Assembly (NCBI GenBank): GCA_023105745.1
Contig: JALGQZ010000009.1
Span: forward strand, 9,894,937 to 9,958,936
Source: Austropuccinia psidii
Taxonomy: Eukaryota > Basidiomycota > Pucciniomycetes > Pucciniales > Sphaerophragmiaceae
DNA length: 64,000 bases
Direction: 5' to 3'
Part shown: in pieces, positions 1-11,839 of the stretch
Position numbering within the stretch: position 1 is the stretch's first letter
How the letters are laid out: each line of letters begins with the position of its first letter
Program-made: the position numbers and the translations under genes
Notes under the pieces: model-generated
The model's input: only the letters and a program-made list of their open reading frames with translations
Told to the model about the DNA's origin: nothing
The model's database searches: none

Positions 1-3000
1 TGTCCACCTGTATTGGAGGATTTTAAACCTTATTTAAACTTTAAGATTAGACTTTGATCCAACCTTAAGGTTTAAACTGGTTTTATCCCAATTTGGACAG
101 GAATTTCAAGCTGCCAAAGGGTAAATCCCAATATTCAGGCTTGGAATAAAGGTTTTAAGAACTGTCAAAGCTTAATCAAGCTTAAAAACCTTAAATAAGC
201 TTAAAACTTTAAAGTTACAAGCATCAAAACCTTATCAAAAGCTAAGGTTTGGTGTGTTTTGCTATTTTATGTGGAAAAATAGCAATAACTTCAAAAATTC
301 ATTAAAAATCCAAATCTTGATGGATTTGCTTGAACATTTCACACAGCTTAGAATTTAATATTATCTATATATAAATCAAATTTTAAGTATCTTTTATAAA
401 TAAATTTCCTGGGTAATTAGCCTGGAAATTTACTCTTTTAATTCAGCTCAAAGAAAATTATGATTTATTTTAAAATTAATTAAAAATTGACTTTAAGAGA
501 TTTGTGCTTGAAACTCTATTTTTAAGTTGTTCATGTGATGAACTTTAATATAAATAAGTTTATTTATATTGAAAACTTAAAAATAATCAGTTTAAATGAG
601 GATTAAAGCTACATGGAGTTAAGAATAACACTGGTAACTTTAAATTGGAATTAGAAACAAGTTGCCTTAAGTTAAGAACTTTGTTTTTAAGTATGGTTTT
701 TCAGTTTTGACCTGAGCACGCCCTCTATATTTATTATGAATCATGAGAGCTGCTCTGAAGACGTAGAAAGAGTCTTTTCATCACTTTTTTTGTCCATCAT
801 TCATCATCAATCCAATCATATTAGAAATTTAAACAGGTAAACTTTTATTATTTATAAAATCTTATTATTAAAGTAATTCTTAAGTTATTTTATTCTTTAT
901 TAATTGTAAATTAAAGAATTGAAATCATAGAATTCAGATTATTGTTGTAATCATCAAGAATATATTTTATATTATAAAATTATCATCTTAAATATCTTTT
1001 AAAATCCACAAATTCCTCTTAAAAACTCTTCAATCTTAAATTTTATTATAAAAAGTTGCTTTATCTTTAAAATTATTGATTTTAGGCGTGTTTTTAACTT
1101 ATAATCATTATTTAATATAATAACTGTTGTTGTTTGACTTGTTGTATTAAATAAATATCATAAGTAAGTTTTTCTGTAAAGTTCTATATTTTTTTTTAGT
1201 ATTAGTTTTTTAATATAGAATTTTTATTCTATAAGAATTATTTTTGCACAGTGTGTGTTATATTTCTTTTATAAATAATATTTATATTATTTATAAGTGG
1301 TTAATATTCATATTTCCACGTGTAATTGTCTCATTAAGAGCTTTACAGTTCTTATTTTTATAACTGTCAGTGACTATAACAATAATAGAATAATTATAAT
1401 TTATTATAATTATTATTATTTTTATTATTATTATATTTTTATAATAATAATTAAATTTAATTTTTTTTTAGATAATTATTTAATAGTTATATTTAAATTT
1501 GTGGTTATAATATTTTGTTATATTATATATTTCTATTGAGGACAGTCATTGTCAGCCTGTGACTCAAAACCAGAGCACAAGCATGACAGCCAAAATACCA
1601 TAAACCAATGGTATAGCCAAAATACCACCAAAACATGGAGCTGAGCCAAATTAGCTCAAAAGGTATCAAATGAAAGAGGAAACTCACCTCTTTCTGAAAA
1701 TATAAGTCCCATCACCATAGGACAAGAAATAACAAAGTTATTCCTGCTCAAAGTTATTGCTGAGCATAAACCATAATTTTCACCTCTCATCTAAAATCTA
1801 GAATGAGAGGCTTAACCCCATCAAATGGGTATTCAAAATGAAGCTCTAAACAAGGGCTATCCAATGGTGCTAGCCAAACTGAGCTAGCACCAGTATTACT
1901 TGAGCTATGGTCAAATTCAGACCAAATAAGGGTGAACAAAACATTCACCTCTCATCTAACTTTTACAGTTTTAGTGTGAGATACCTAAAGTGGGGTCTTT
2001 TTGGAAAGAGCACAATCAGGGCTATCTGATGGTGCCATCCATTTCTTCATAGCTCAACTACAACAGAAGTTATTGGCCAAACAAGCTTAATACAGCTTTT
2101 GCCCAAACCACGCCAATGTACAAAAATACTTGTACATGGGATAACTTTGTCATATTTAATGATAACCATGTCAAGTTGGGTACCATTGTGTAATGCCCAT
2201 ACAGAGCTATTCAATGAACCAACTTTGAGCTTGATATCCCAAAAACTGACAGAGTTATGACCATTTTAAGGTCAAAATCCCACCTGCTGTCAGATACAGC
2301 CTTACCATGGGATAATATCCCATAACCATGAATATGAGGTGTCAAATAGACGAAGAAGCATGTTTTTACTTCAATACCCCATATGTCAGTCAATACTGGG
2401 GTCCCATACAGTTTCTGTACAGCATTCTACGCGTCATACACGTCAGAATCAGGCTGTGAGGTCCCCAGATGAAACTTTTCACCCTGTATTGGTGAAAACC
2501 GCCCAGATGTGGTTTCAAAACCACATCTGAGCCCAATACAGGGTATACAGGCTGTTTGCAAACCATAAGCCTGTCATAGAGAGTGAAAAATCTTCACTTC
2601 CTCTATGTGGAAAGGTCTAGCAGCCTTTCCACCTCAATTTCAGGATAAAAGGAGGGCTTTTCACAGCCAAAAACCTTTCCTCATCCTGCTCTTGAATAAC
2701 CTACGTAGTAAACTGTCAAAAACAGTTTTACTCTTGGTTAATAATCAGGTATACTCTTAAATTAAAAAGTATTGTAGTCTTTATTATTGTAACCCAACAG
2801 GTAAAGCTGCACCCAGGGCTTTCAACAGCGCTCACCACCACTATATCTCTATAGTAAAGCCCTTAATATCTTAATTTAATCCTTTATCATCAACTTTATT
2901 ATCTTTTAAAGCATTTTTACCTTGTCACAAACATAGTTTGAGTTGTAAATAGCCTACATTACCACTCTTTCATAGTTTCATCCTGACAGTCATAGTACTC

Positions 3001-3045
3001 TTGATTTTGCTACTATTATCAAGAGTTTCATAGACAAACCTTCCA
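1..3045 (+). repeat. 5' LTR of element 1 (truncated, interrupted)
   Basis: Bases 1-1549 plus 2994-3045 align with about 10241-11839 of the 3' LTR. The block contains a TATA-like stretch after the ACGCCC motif near 720-735 and a low-complexity TTA/ATT tract at about 1384-1450. Its right end reads TTCCA where the 3' LTR reads TTACA. A solo LTR of another family sits inside it. Confidence 0.92.
1550..2988 (+). mobile_element. Solo LTR, family B, inserted in the 5' LTR of element 1
   Basis: It starts TGTCAGCC and ends CCTGACA, is 1439 bp long, and is flanked by the 5-bp duplication GTCAT (1545-1549 and 2989-2993). The uninterrupted site is visible in the 3' LTR of element 1 near 11780. A TATA-like box (GGATAAAAGG) near 2643 is the probable promoter core. 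Two hairpins lie upstream of it, at 2476-2498 and 2504-2529. A solo LTR arises by recombination between the two LTRs of a full element. Confidence 0.95.
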
Positions 3046-3047
3046 TT

Positions 3048-3063
3048 TGGGCGCCTGGCCGTG
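3048..3063 (+). other. Primer-binding site of element 1
   Basis: TGGGCGCCTGGCCGTG lies 2 nt after the 5' LTR. Its complement can be read as 5 nt of T-stem, 7 nt of acceptor stem, one discriminator base and CCA, which is the geometry of a tRNA 3' end. I cannot assign the tRNA. Nearly the same 16-mer follows the 5' LTRs of elements 2, 3 and 4. Confidence 0.75.
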
Positions 3064-3760
3064 ATTTTAAACCAATTTTTGGTACATAAATCATATTTTA
3101 GACCTTATTTTACTATTTTTTGACGTAAAATAGCCATATTTGTCTTAATATTGGCTTTTTTGGGACTTATCCCTTATAAATAATGTTTATAATATTAATA
3201 ATGTTTTTTTTTCTTAAGAATATTGTTTGAAACAATACACTAATGAGTGACTTGGAATAAATTTCTTTTGTCTAACTAGTGGCTTTTTCACATCACAGAC
3301 TTGAAATTTATTCTTTGAGTTATTCTAGTATAAATTGAATAATAATACAATTTTGATTAATTAACTTGTTAATTGCATAATTATTATTTCTTTAGAGAAA
3401 ATAATAAATCAAATAAAAAATCTTCAAAAATAAAAATCTTTACTAAAAACATTTTTCCTTTTGTCTTAGACATTTTTCTTTATTTTTGACGTGATTTGCC
3501 ATAAAATTACATTAAAACACCTTTATTTAATAAGCTGAGTTTATAAGTTATTTTTATTATTTGATAAAATAACTTATATTTTTAATTTTCTCTAGTTTCT
3601 TCCATCAGAGAAAATTCTTCAGACTCTGAAACCTCAGAGTCCAGTATTGAAATTCAAACCAGCCCACCACCAAGGGGTTTGATAACCAAAGAGCCCTTTA
3701 AAGGTCCTGCAGGTGAATTCAATTCAATTTTAATCTATTTTGCATTAAAATTGACGTGAA
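3064..3760 (+). other. Untranslated leader of element 1
   Basis: This is AT-rich sequence between the primer-binding site and the first ATG. It contains repeated TGACGT motifs (near 3119, 3487 and 3752). The segment 3625-3712 starts after a CATCAG acceptor-like site and resembles the start of ORF1 in family B (31573 onward), so it may be a degenerate upstream exon. A donor-like GTGAAT follows at 3713, but I could not join it in frame to the downstream ORF. Confidence 0.5.
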
Positions 3761-4477
3761 ATGACTCTTACTAGAAGTGAGGTAACTACTCCATCCAATC
3801 AAATGTATCTGGACCAGGACATTCCAGCCACAAATCCAAAAGGCAAGAATGTCTTCCCAGAGGAGAGGCACAAATGGAGGATGCCATAAATTCCACCAGT
3901 TCCCAAAGGTTAGCCAGAACCTTTGAACCTCTTATTTAGAGTCCATAAGCTGACATAACTGCTATTGCTGTTAGACCCAAACCATTTCCAACAGGCAGCT
4001 GTGGAAATTTATCAATCTCAATGGAAGAACTGGTTCTTGGCGTCAAAACAACAAGAGTGGGAACTTCTCCCAAGTCTTTGGATAGGCACCATGAACTCTT
4101 ATCTTCAAGTGAAGAAGTTCATGGGACCAGAAAAGACAGAAGACCTTCTGATGGGTCGGACACCCATGTCTGTCAAAGGACAAGTCCAACAGATAAAAGC
4201 TTAGTTGAAAAACCAAAGCATGTTATCAGAGGATCAGAAGAAGAAGTTGGCCCAAGGCAAGGAAACCAGCCCAGTGGAAGCTCCCCAAGCATCCACCAGC
4301 AAAAATCCGCCTCAACAAGTGCCAAACAAGCCCAAGCAAGCCCCAAAAACCAACCAGAAGGGCAAGCGAAAGGCAAAGACAAAGTGGAACAAGCCTTACC
4401 CTCACAATTACAGAATCCCAAAGAAGGAAAAAACAGCCATGGACAATGTGTTCAATATGGCAAGATCCTTGATGTAA
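3761..4477 (+). pseudogene. Element 1 upstream ORF (ORF1-like frame), degenerate
   Basis: ATG at 3761 opens a frame that runs to 4477, with stops at 3887, 3911, 3956 and 4202. The stops at 3911 and 3956 fall inside a predicted 86-nt intron (3909-3994). The middle part has alternating tryptophans and acidic residues and resembles the ORF1 frame of elements 2 and 3. The C-terminal part is rich in Lys, Gln and Pro. This frame lies -1 relative to the Gag frame that overlaps it. Role unknown; it may be an N-terminal Gag segment or a separate accessory product. Confidence 0.55.
3909..3994 (+). other. Predicted intron in the Gag leader of element 1
   Basis: Donor GTTAGC follows AAAG, a CTGAC branch-like motif lies at 3949-3953, and the acceptor is CCAACAG. 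Removing 86 nt joins the ATG-3761 exon in frame to the long Gag frame that runs to 5046, and removes two stop codons. A second acceptor 4 nt downstream (CAG at 3998) would instead join the exon to the overlapping ORF1-like frame. Inferred from sequence only. Confidence 0.5.
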
Positions 4478-5717
4478 TTCAAAAACAAGGTGGAGGAAAG
4501 ATTGAACTAATCTTTCCCAAAGAAATAGATCTTGTAAAACTTGTAACTCACTTTGAATCTTGTAATAAAGAAATTATGGAAAAATTTAAAACATTTGATT
4601 ATGTCCAACAGAAGTTGGGTAATGAGATATTAAAAGTGAAAAAACAACAAAAGACCATTATTGGCCTTGAAAATGTTAATAAAGACAATATTGTGTCTTT
4701 GATGCAAATTTGTGAAAAACTTGAGTCTAAAGTTACCTTACTCAATCAACCAGATGAGAACTCAATTTCTTTTATAACTGGACAGTTAAGAGAATTGAAA
4801 ATACAAGTTCAAAACTTGGAAAATTCAACTGGTCACAATGCAGCTCTTTTTCAAGAACAATTGGAAAAACGTGATAAAGCAAGACTTGAATTGAAAGAAG
4901 ACATTCAATCAAGTATTAATAATATATCACTAAAGAATGAATTGCCAAGGCAATCCACACCAATTCTTGACAGAACCTTTCTTAACTTGAACAATGATGT
5001 ACATCATACAATTTCAAGTCATGATGTGGAAACTGCTTGCAAATAAAGGACATTTCAAGATTAGAGGAATGGCCAACCTTCAGTGGTGAAGGTGAATATA
5101 ATCATATGGAATTTATGAAGACAATTGATATGTTCAAAGAAGACTTTAACATACCAGATGAATACATAAGTGCCAGATTATACTCATTATTTACCAAATC
5201 AGCAAAGAAATGGTATTATAAAATGAGACAAGACCATGGTAAACATTCTTGGCCTTGGTGGAAAGAACAAATTATTTCCAAATGGGCAAATGATTCCTGG
5301 AGATTTAGAATGGAAAATTCTTTTGAAGAAGCCATTTTTAATATTGAAAGGGACAGGCCCATGACTTGGTTTCTTAAACCAAAGGACAGGTTAACTGCCC
5401 TTCATCCTCATATGTCTGAAATGATGGTAAATAAAAGGATATTAAGAAAATGTGGTGGTGACCTTGAGCATGCTATAAGAAGCAGATGTATTGATCCTTT
5501 CTCTACAGAAGATTATATTAATTCTATGGAGGACATCACTACTAGAACAAAAATTGGAAGAAATTGGTCCAAAACCCCAATAGACAACAAGACTAGTGGG
5601 AAACCAATTTCAAAACCAAATAAACCACATGACAGACCTCCTTTGAAGTGTCATAAATGTAGAAGCACATCTCATTTGGCAAACATTGTCCAAGAAATAC
5701 AAGATTCAATGAGATAA
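3995..5717 (+). pseudogene. gag: Element 1 Gag (capsid and zinc knuckle), frameshifted
   Basis: The Gag part binds and packages the element RNA. The frame is open from the predicted splice at 3995 to 5046, then continues in another frame from about 5046 to 5717, so one base was lost near 5040. Order: a Ser/Gln/Lys-rich segment, a coiled-coil-like stretch with many Leu, Gln and Lys (about 4490-4930), then a capsid-like block with the sequence SWPWWKEQII (about 5246-5275). A CX2CX4H zinc knuckle is encoded at about 5650-5680. The knuckle's last Cys is read only after a second one-base shift near 5690, which leads into the protease frame. The ancestral Gag-Pol was therefore probably one continuous frame here. 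Confidence 0.8.
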
Positions 5718-8700
5718 ATGTTGAAAAAGTGGAAGACACAAAAGAAACTGATGTATCTTCATATGAAAGTGATTCTGAGCCTTCAGAAGAAGAAGAAGTA
5801 TCAGAAGAACTTGGTATAGAAAATATTAATGTTTCTTTTGAAGTCACTGAGGTACATACTCACTTACCACAGTACAGTGATGAATGTATGGATCTCATAC
5901 ATGTGCAAGATGCCAAAATGCAAAAAACCAAACCTGCCAGAGGTAAAGGTTATACAGCTGGGTCATCTTGTATCACTAATATTGTGATAAATAACACAGA
6001 AGCCAAGATACATCTTGACTCAGGTTCTTTTTGCACTTGTGTTGGAAACGATTATCTTGACAAAGTGTATACCAATTGGCAAGACAAATTAATGCCAATT
6101 GAAGGTATAACGTTCAGCAGTGCTAGCCAAAACATGCACCCCTTGGGTATATTTGAGGAAGCAATCATATTTCCTCATCCTAAAGGAAGTATAAGGCTGA
6201 AAGTTGAAATTGTTGTTATGAATAATTGTACTTCACAACACTTTATACTTGGGAATGATTATCTCAATATTTATGGTATTGATATTAATAATCATAAAGA
6301 CAGGTATTTCACTATAGGAGAAAATAAAAGACAAAAATTTGCTTTTCCTCTATAAAAAAGAGAAATTACTGTCATTAAACAAGTAAAAGATGTTAATAAG
6401 GAAAAATTTGTGTCAAGTCAATTAATTGAAGCACAAATTAGTCCTGAATCAACACTGGAAATGAAGGAAGAGCTTATTGAAATTTTATTTCAATACGGGG
6501 AAGCCTTTGCTTCAGATAATGAACCACTTTGGGCTATAAAAGGCCATGAGGTGGACATTATGCTTAATGTGGAAAGGCCTTATCCGCCACTATTAAGAAG
6601 ACCAGCTTACCCAGCTAGCCCTAGGGCTAGAGAAGCATTAGAAAATCATATTAATGAACTAATGAAACTGGGAGTTCTCAGAAAGGTTGGACACAATGAG
6701 GAGGTAGAAGTCACAACTCCAGTAATCATTACTTGGCATAATGATAAGTCAAGGATGGTTGGTGAGTTTAGAGCACTGAATACCTATACTATCCCAGACA
6801 GGTATCCAATCCCTAGAATTCATGAGACTTTGACTCAATTATCCAAAGCAAGATTCATTACTTCCATGGATGCTCTAAAAGGCTTTCACCAGAATGCTTT
6901 GACACCTCATTCTAGGAAATTATTGAGAATAATTGCTCATTGTGGTATTTATGAATATTTGAGGATGCCTTTTGGTATCAAAAATGCACCTTCTCATTAC
7001 CAAAGAATGATGAATACTATCTTCCCACATGAATTATCAGAGGGAAGGTTAATAATTTATATTGATGACATTATCATTCGTTCAGAAACCTGGCAATTAC
7101 ATTTAGAGAGACTTTCATTAGTACTTAAGAGAATTCTACAAGTGAACATGAAAATTTCTCTTAAAAAATGTAATTTTGGGTTTCATGAGTTCAAAGCTCT
7201 AGGACATGTAGTCTCGGGACTAAGCCTTGGTGTTGATAAGAAAAAAGTGGCTGCAGTTTTACTGAAAAAAATGCCCCAGAACAAAAAAGAAATGATGTCT
7301 TTCTTAGGGTTTTCCAGTTATTACAGGCAACACCTTAAAGATTTTGTAATCCATGCCAGATCATTATACAGAATTTGTGATAAACAAACTGTTTTTGAAA
7401 TGACTCAGGAGAGAATTCAAGCATATGATAAAATCAAGTATGCCTTGACCAATGCACCATTATTACTGATGCCAGACTGGAAGCTTCCTTTCAAGCTGTA
7501 TATTGATTCATGTGGTGAAGGTCTAGGAGCTGCGCTTCATCAAGTTCAAATTGTCAATGACAAGCCTTATGAAGGTCCAATTTGTTTTATTTCAAGACAA
7601 ATTAAACCTACTGAGGCCAGATATGGAGCTAGCCAAATGGAGTGCCTTTGCCTTGTTTGGGCGCTGGAAAAACTTCATTACTACCTTGATGGTAGTGTGT
7701 TTGGAGTAATTACTGATTTTAATGCAGTAAAATCACTTCTTAAAATGAAAACTCCAAACAGACACATGTTAAGATGGCAGATTGCTATACAAGAGTATAG
7801 AGGCAATATGACCATAGTACATAAAGCTGGAAATATTCACAAGAATTCTGATGGCTTAAGTAGATGGGCATTACCCCATACGCCTGAAAATACTTCCTAT
7901 GTTCCTACAAGTGCAGAACCTCAAATCCCAATTGAAGGGATTAACATCACAGATGTGGGAACAGAATTCTTTGAGGAAGTTAGAGAAAGCTATAAGCAAG
8001 ATAAGAATTGCCATATACTTACTGCTCTACTTGACAAAGATTGCAAAGATGCAGCATTGGCTAATTCTCTGGATGATATTTGGAAAACATCTTATGATAA
8101 TGGAAGATTCCATTTGTTTGATGGTATACTATATCATAGATCTAAACACACATGTGTCATGGTCCTATGTAGTAGAATGTTGATTAACACAATACTACTA
8201 GAATGCCATGATAACATTTATTCTGGACATCTGTCTGAAGACAGAACAATGGAAAGAATTAAGACATGTGCCTGGTGGCCATCTTGGAGAAAGGATGTCA
8301 TTGAGTACTGTCATAGTTGTGATACATTCCAGAAATCCAATAAGGCTACTGGTAAAAGATTTGGTCTGATGATCCATATCCAAGAACCAAGTACCCCATG
8401 GGAAGTGGTTCACATGGATTGGGTAACTGCATTACCACCTGGAGGTGATAAAAGTTACAATGCATGTCTTGTTATTGTAGACAGATATAGCAAAACACCA
8501 ATGTTTTTACCATGTCACAAAGATGACACAGCTATGGATACAGCTCTTTTGATCTGGAATAGAGTAATATCCCATACTGGTCTCTTTAAAAACATCATTA
8601 GTGACAGAGACCCAAAATTTACATCAGCCTTATGGACTAATTTACATAAGCGTTTGGGCACAAAATTATCATTCTAAACAGCATACCATCCACAAACAGA

Positions 8701-9514
8701 TGGGTTGGCAAAAAGAATGATTCAAACCCTTGAGGACATGATCAGAAGATTTTGTGCTTATGGCCTGGAGTTTAAAGATTCTGATGGCTTTACCCATTAT
8801 TGGTGTACTCTTATACCAGCATTGGAATTAGCCTACAAGACCTCCATCCATGCTTCAATAGGCAAGACCTCTGAAATGTTGCAAAAAGGATGGAACCCCA
8901 AACTTCCAATTGATACTTTGAAGAAAGATCTGGTTGACATTCATCCAACTGCTTCAAGCTTTAAACTATTGCTTGATAAAGTGAGAAATAATGCAAATCA
9001 AAGCATTAAGGATGCCTTTGAATATTCTAAGCAGAAATGGGATAAAAGTCATAAAACCCCAGAATTAAAAGTAGGGGACTTAATACTAGTTTCAACCTTC
9101 AACTTTAATAATATTAAAGGTCCAAAGAAATTGAAATATTCCTTTGCAGGACCATTTATTATTAAAGCCCTTCATGGGACAAATGCAGTACAAGTAGAAC
9201 TGTCAGGAGAACTGGAAAATAAACATCCAACATTCCCTGTCAGTCTGGTAAAGCATTACACTTCAAGTGATAAGGAACTATTTCCTTGAAGAAATGAAAC
9301 ACCCTTAGAAGTACCCCCACTAGATCTAAGTGAGGAGAAAAAGGTACTGAAAGTCTTGAAAGAAAGAAGACTTAGGGGAAAAATTGAAAGAGAATACTTA
9401 GTCAGGTATAAAAATCCACAACATGAAGATGAGTGGATTGTAAAAAGCAAAATACCTGATTCCCAGAAGTTTCTCAGAAGATTCAGACATGAGGGAAGAC
9501 CAATTACTCAATAA
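5690..9514 (+). pseudogene. pol: Element 1 Pol: protease, RT, RNase H, integrase, chromodomain-like end
   Basis: One frame with three in-frame stops (TAA 6353, TAA 8675, TGA 9287) ends at TAA 9512. Motifs in order: aspartic protease HLDSG (about 6012); reverse transcriptase with [10 protein letters not shown] and intact YIDD (about 7059-7070); RNase H with [13 protein letters not shown] and the [11 protein letters not shown] block that keeps its Asp; integrase with HX6H, CX2C-like zinc residues (second Cys changed) and the DDE residues in [15 protein letters not shown] and TDGLAKRM. A C-terminal module (YLVRYKNPQHEDEW) resembles a chromodomain. Domain order RT-RNase H-integrase is that of Ty3-type elements. 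Confidence 0.9.
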
Positions 9515-9650
9515 AAGGTTTGAATTGTGTGCTTTACATACTTAAAAGTATAGGAAGAGAGGTTGGAAAGTGGATTATACCCCCCCCAAATAACTTGGGG
9601 GTAAACTACAAAAGAAAAATTGTGGTACAATTTTTTTTGGTGGTAGGGAA
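9515..9650 (+). other. Element 1 3' untranslated part and polypurine-like tract
   Basis: After the pol stop there is a C-run/G-run inverted repeat (TACCCCC ... GGGGGTA, about 9579-9603). The tract TGGTGGTAGGGAA follows immediately before the LTR start TGTGAG at 9651. The same tract flanks the 3' LTR of element 4, which supports it as the plus-strand primer. Confidence 0.7.
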
Positions 9651-11839
9651 TGTGAGCCTTTGAGGTATGTATAACATACCCATAAGGCCAAAAATGATTT
9701 TATAAACAGTTAATTTTGTCTTAAACAGACTTTTTAGTTGAAATTAAAATAAAAAATAACAAAAAATAAGTATAACTTTTTTTGAATAAACAAAGTTATA
9801 AATATTATGTCATTTTTGGATTCTACACCAAAAGTGACCTAGGGTACATCCATAAGGTGTTATACCCAAAAACACTTATTTCTTGTGTTATTAGAAGATT
9901 TAAGAATCTCACAGTACCAATGTAACTTTTTAACATTTTTTTAAAATTGTTAAATTTAAGCTTAAATAAGCTTAAATTTAAAGTTGCATAAGGTTAATGC
10001 AAACTTACCAAAATTTTAGTTGAAATTGAGGTGTGGTGTATATTTACTGAATTGGCTAAGGATTTGACATACAGAATGTAAATCCTGCATGAGCTCAATT
10101 TAAAAGGGTTTAAAGCCATGGTATGGCTTTAAATAAATAAAAGGGCAAAATCCACGCAAAAAGTGGGACGAAGGAAAAAGACCAAATAGAGCTGGGGTAC
10201 CCAACTTTTTGGATCTGCAATGATTCAATTAAGGTTTTCCACCTGTATTGGAGGATTTTCAACCTTATTTAAACTTTAAGATTAGACTTTGATCCAACCT
10301 TAAGGTTTAAACTGGTTTTATCCCAATTTGGACTGGAATTTCAAGCTGCCAAAGGGTAAATCCCACTATTCAGGCTTGAAATCAAGGTTTTAAGAACTGT
10401 CAAAGCTTAATCAAGCTTAAAAACCTTAAATAAGCTTAAAACTTTAAATTTAAAAGCATCAAAACCTTATCAAAAGCTAAGGTTTGGTGTGTTTTGCTAT
10501 TTTACATGGAAAAATAGCAATAACTTCAAAAATTCATTGAAAATCCAAATCTTAATGGATTTTCTTCAACATTTCACACAGCTTAGAATTTAATATTATC
10601 TATATATAAATCAAATTTTAAGTATCTGTTATAAATAAATTTCCTGGGTAATTAGCCTGGAAATTTACTCTTTTAATTAAGCTCAAAGAAAATTATGATT
10701 TCTTTAAAAATTAATTAAAAATTGAGTTTAAGAGATTTCTGCATGAAATTCTATTTTTAAGCTTTTCATGTGATGAAATTTAATATAAATAAGTTTATTT
10801 ATATTTAAAACTTAAAAATAATTAGTTTAAATGAGGATTAAAGCTACATGGAGTTAAGAATAACACTGGTAACTTTAAATTGGAATTAGAAACAAGTTGC
10901 CTTAAGTTAAGAACTTTGTTTTTAAGTATGGTTTTTCAGTTTTGACCTGAGCACGCCCTCTATATTCATTATGAATCATGAGAGCTGCTCTGAAGACATA
11001 AAAAGAGTCTTTTCATCACTGTTTTGTCCATCATTCATCATCAATCCAATCATATTAGAAATTTAAACAGGTAAAGTTTTATTATTTATAAAATCTTATT
11101 ATTAAAGTAATTCTTAAGTTATTTTATTCTTTATTAATTGTAAATTAAAGAATTGAAGTCATAGAATTCAGATTATTGTTGTAATCATCAATAATATATT
11201 TTATATTATAAAATTATCATCTTAAATATCTTTTAAAATCCACAAATTCCTCTTAAAAACTCTTCAATCTTAAATTTTATTATAAAAAGTTTTTTTATCT
11301 TTAAAATTATTGATTTTAGGCGTGTTTTTAACTTATAACCATTATTTAATATAATAACTGTTGTTGTTTGACTTGTTGTATTAAATAAATATCATAAGTA
11401 AGTTTTTCTCTAAAGTTCCATATTTTTTTATCTAGTATTAGTTTTTTTATATAGAATTTTTATTCTATAAGAATTATTTCTGCACAGTTTGTGTTATAGT
11501 TCTTTTATAAATAATAGTAATATTATTTATAAGTGGTTAATATTCATATTTCCACGTGTAATTGTCTCATTAAGAGCTTTACAATTCTTATTGTTATAAC
11601 TGTCAGTGACTATAATAATAATAGAATAATTATAATTTATTATCATTATTATTATTTTTTTTATTATCATATTTTTATAATAATAGTTAAATTTAATTTT
11701 TTTTTATATAATTATTTTTAATAATTATATTGAGATTTGTGGTTATAATATTTTGTTATATTATATATTTATATTGAGGACAGTCATAGTACTCTTGATT
11801 TTGCTACTATTATCATGAGTTTCATAGACAAACCTTACA
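9651..11839 (+). repeat. 3' LTR of element 1
   Basis: TGTGAGCC ... CCTTACA, 2189 bp. It matches the left edge of the window over its last 1.6 kb, including the same TATA-like region and TTA-rich tract. The end carries the CAGTCATAGT hairpin TCATAG module discussed in the findings; here one arm has a single mismatch. Confidence 0.93.

Larger units (their letters stand above)
1..11839 (+). mobile_element. Element 1: Ty3-type LTR retrotransposon, family A, left end outside window
   Basis: A 5' LTR (truncated by the window edge), primer-binding site, leader, Gag region, protease, reverse transcriptase, RNase H, integrase, polypurine-like tract and 3' LTR occur in that order. About 1.6 kb at the left edge matches the right part of the 3' LTR after removal of a solo LTR inserted at 1550-2988. 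The coding part has two single-base frameshifts and several nonsense codons, so this copy is non-autonomous. Its right end (ACA at 11839) abuts the interior of a chromovirus (element C), so element 1 landed in that older element. The expected duplication on the right is AAATC (11840-11844); the left partner is off-window. Confidence 0.93.

Noticed and set aside
1297..1539. 80-codon ORF in LTR A
   Set aside because: Low-complexity Ile/Tyr/Asn sequence from a TTA/ATT tract; its LTR partner (11533-11721) is shorter and differs.
4173..4421. Minus-strand ORF rich in Leu, Trp and Cys
   Set aside because: Shadow of the Gln/Pro/Lys-rich Gag leader on the other strand.
4428..4434. AAAAAAC as a -1 slippery site joining ORF1-like frame to Gag in element 1
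   Set aside because: It is not in the phase needed for XXXYYYZ slippage in the ORF1-like frame, and no equivalent is present in elements 2 and 3.
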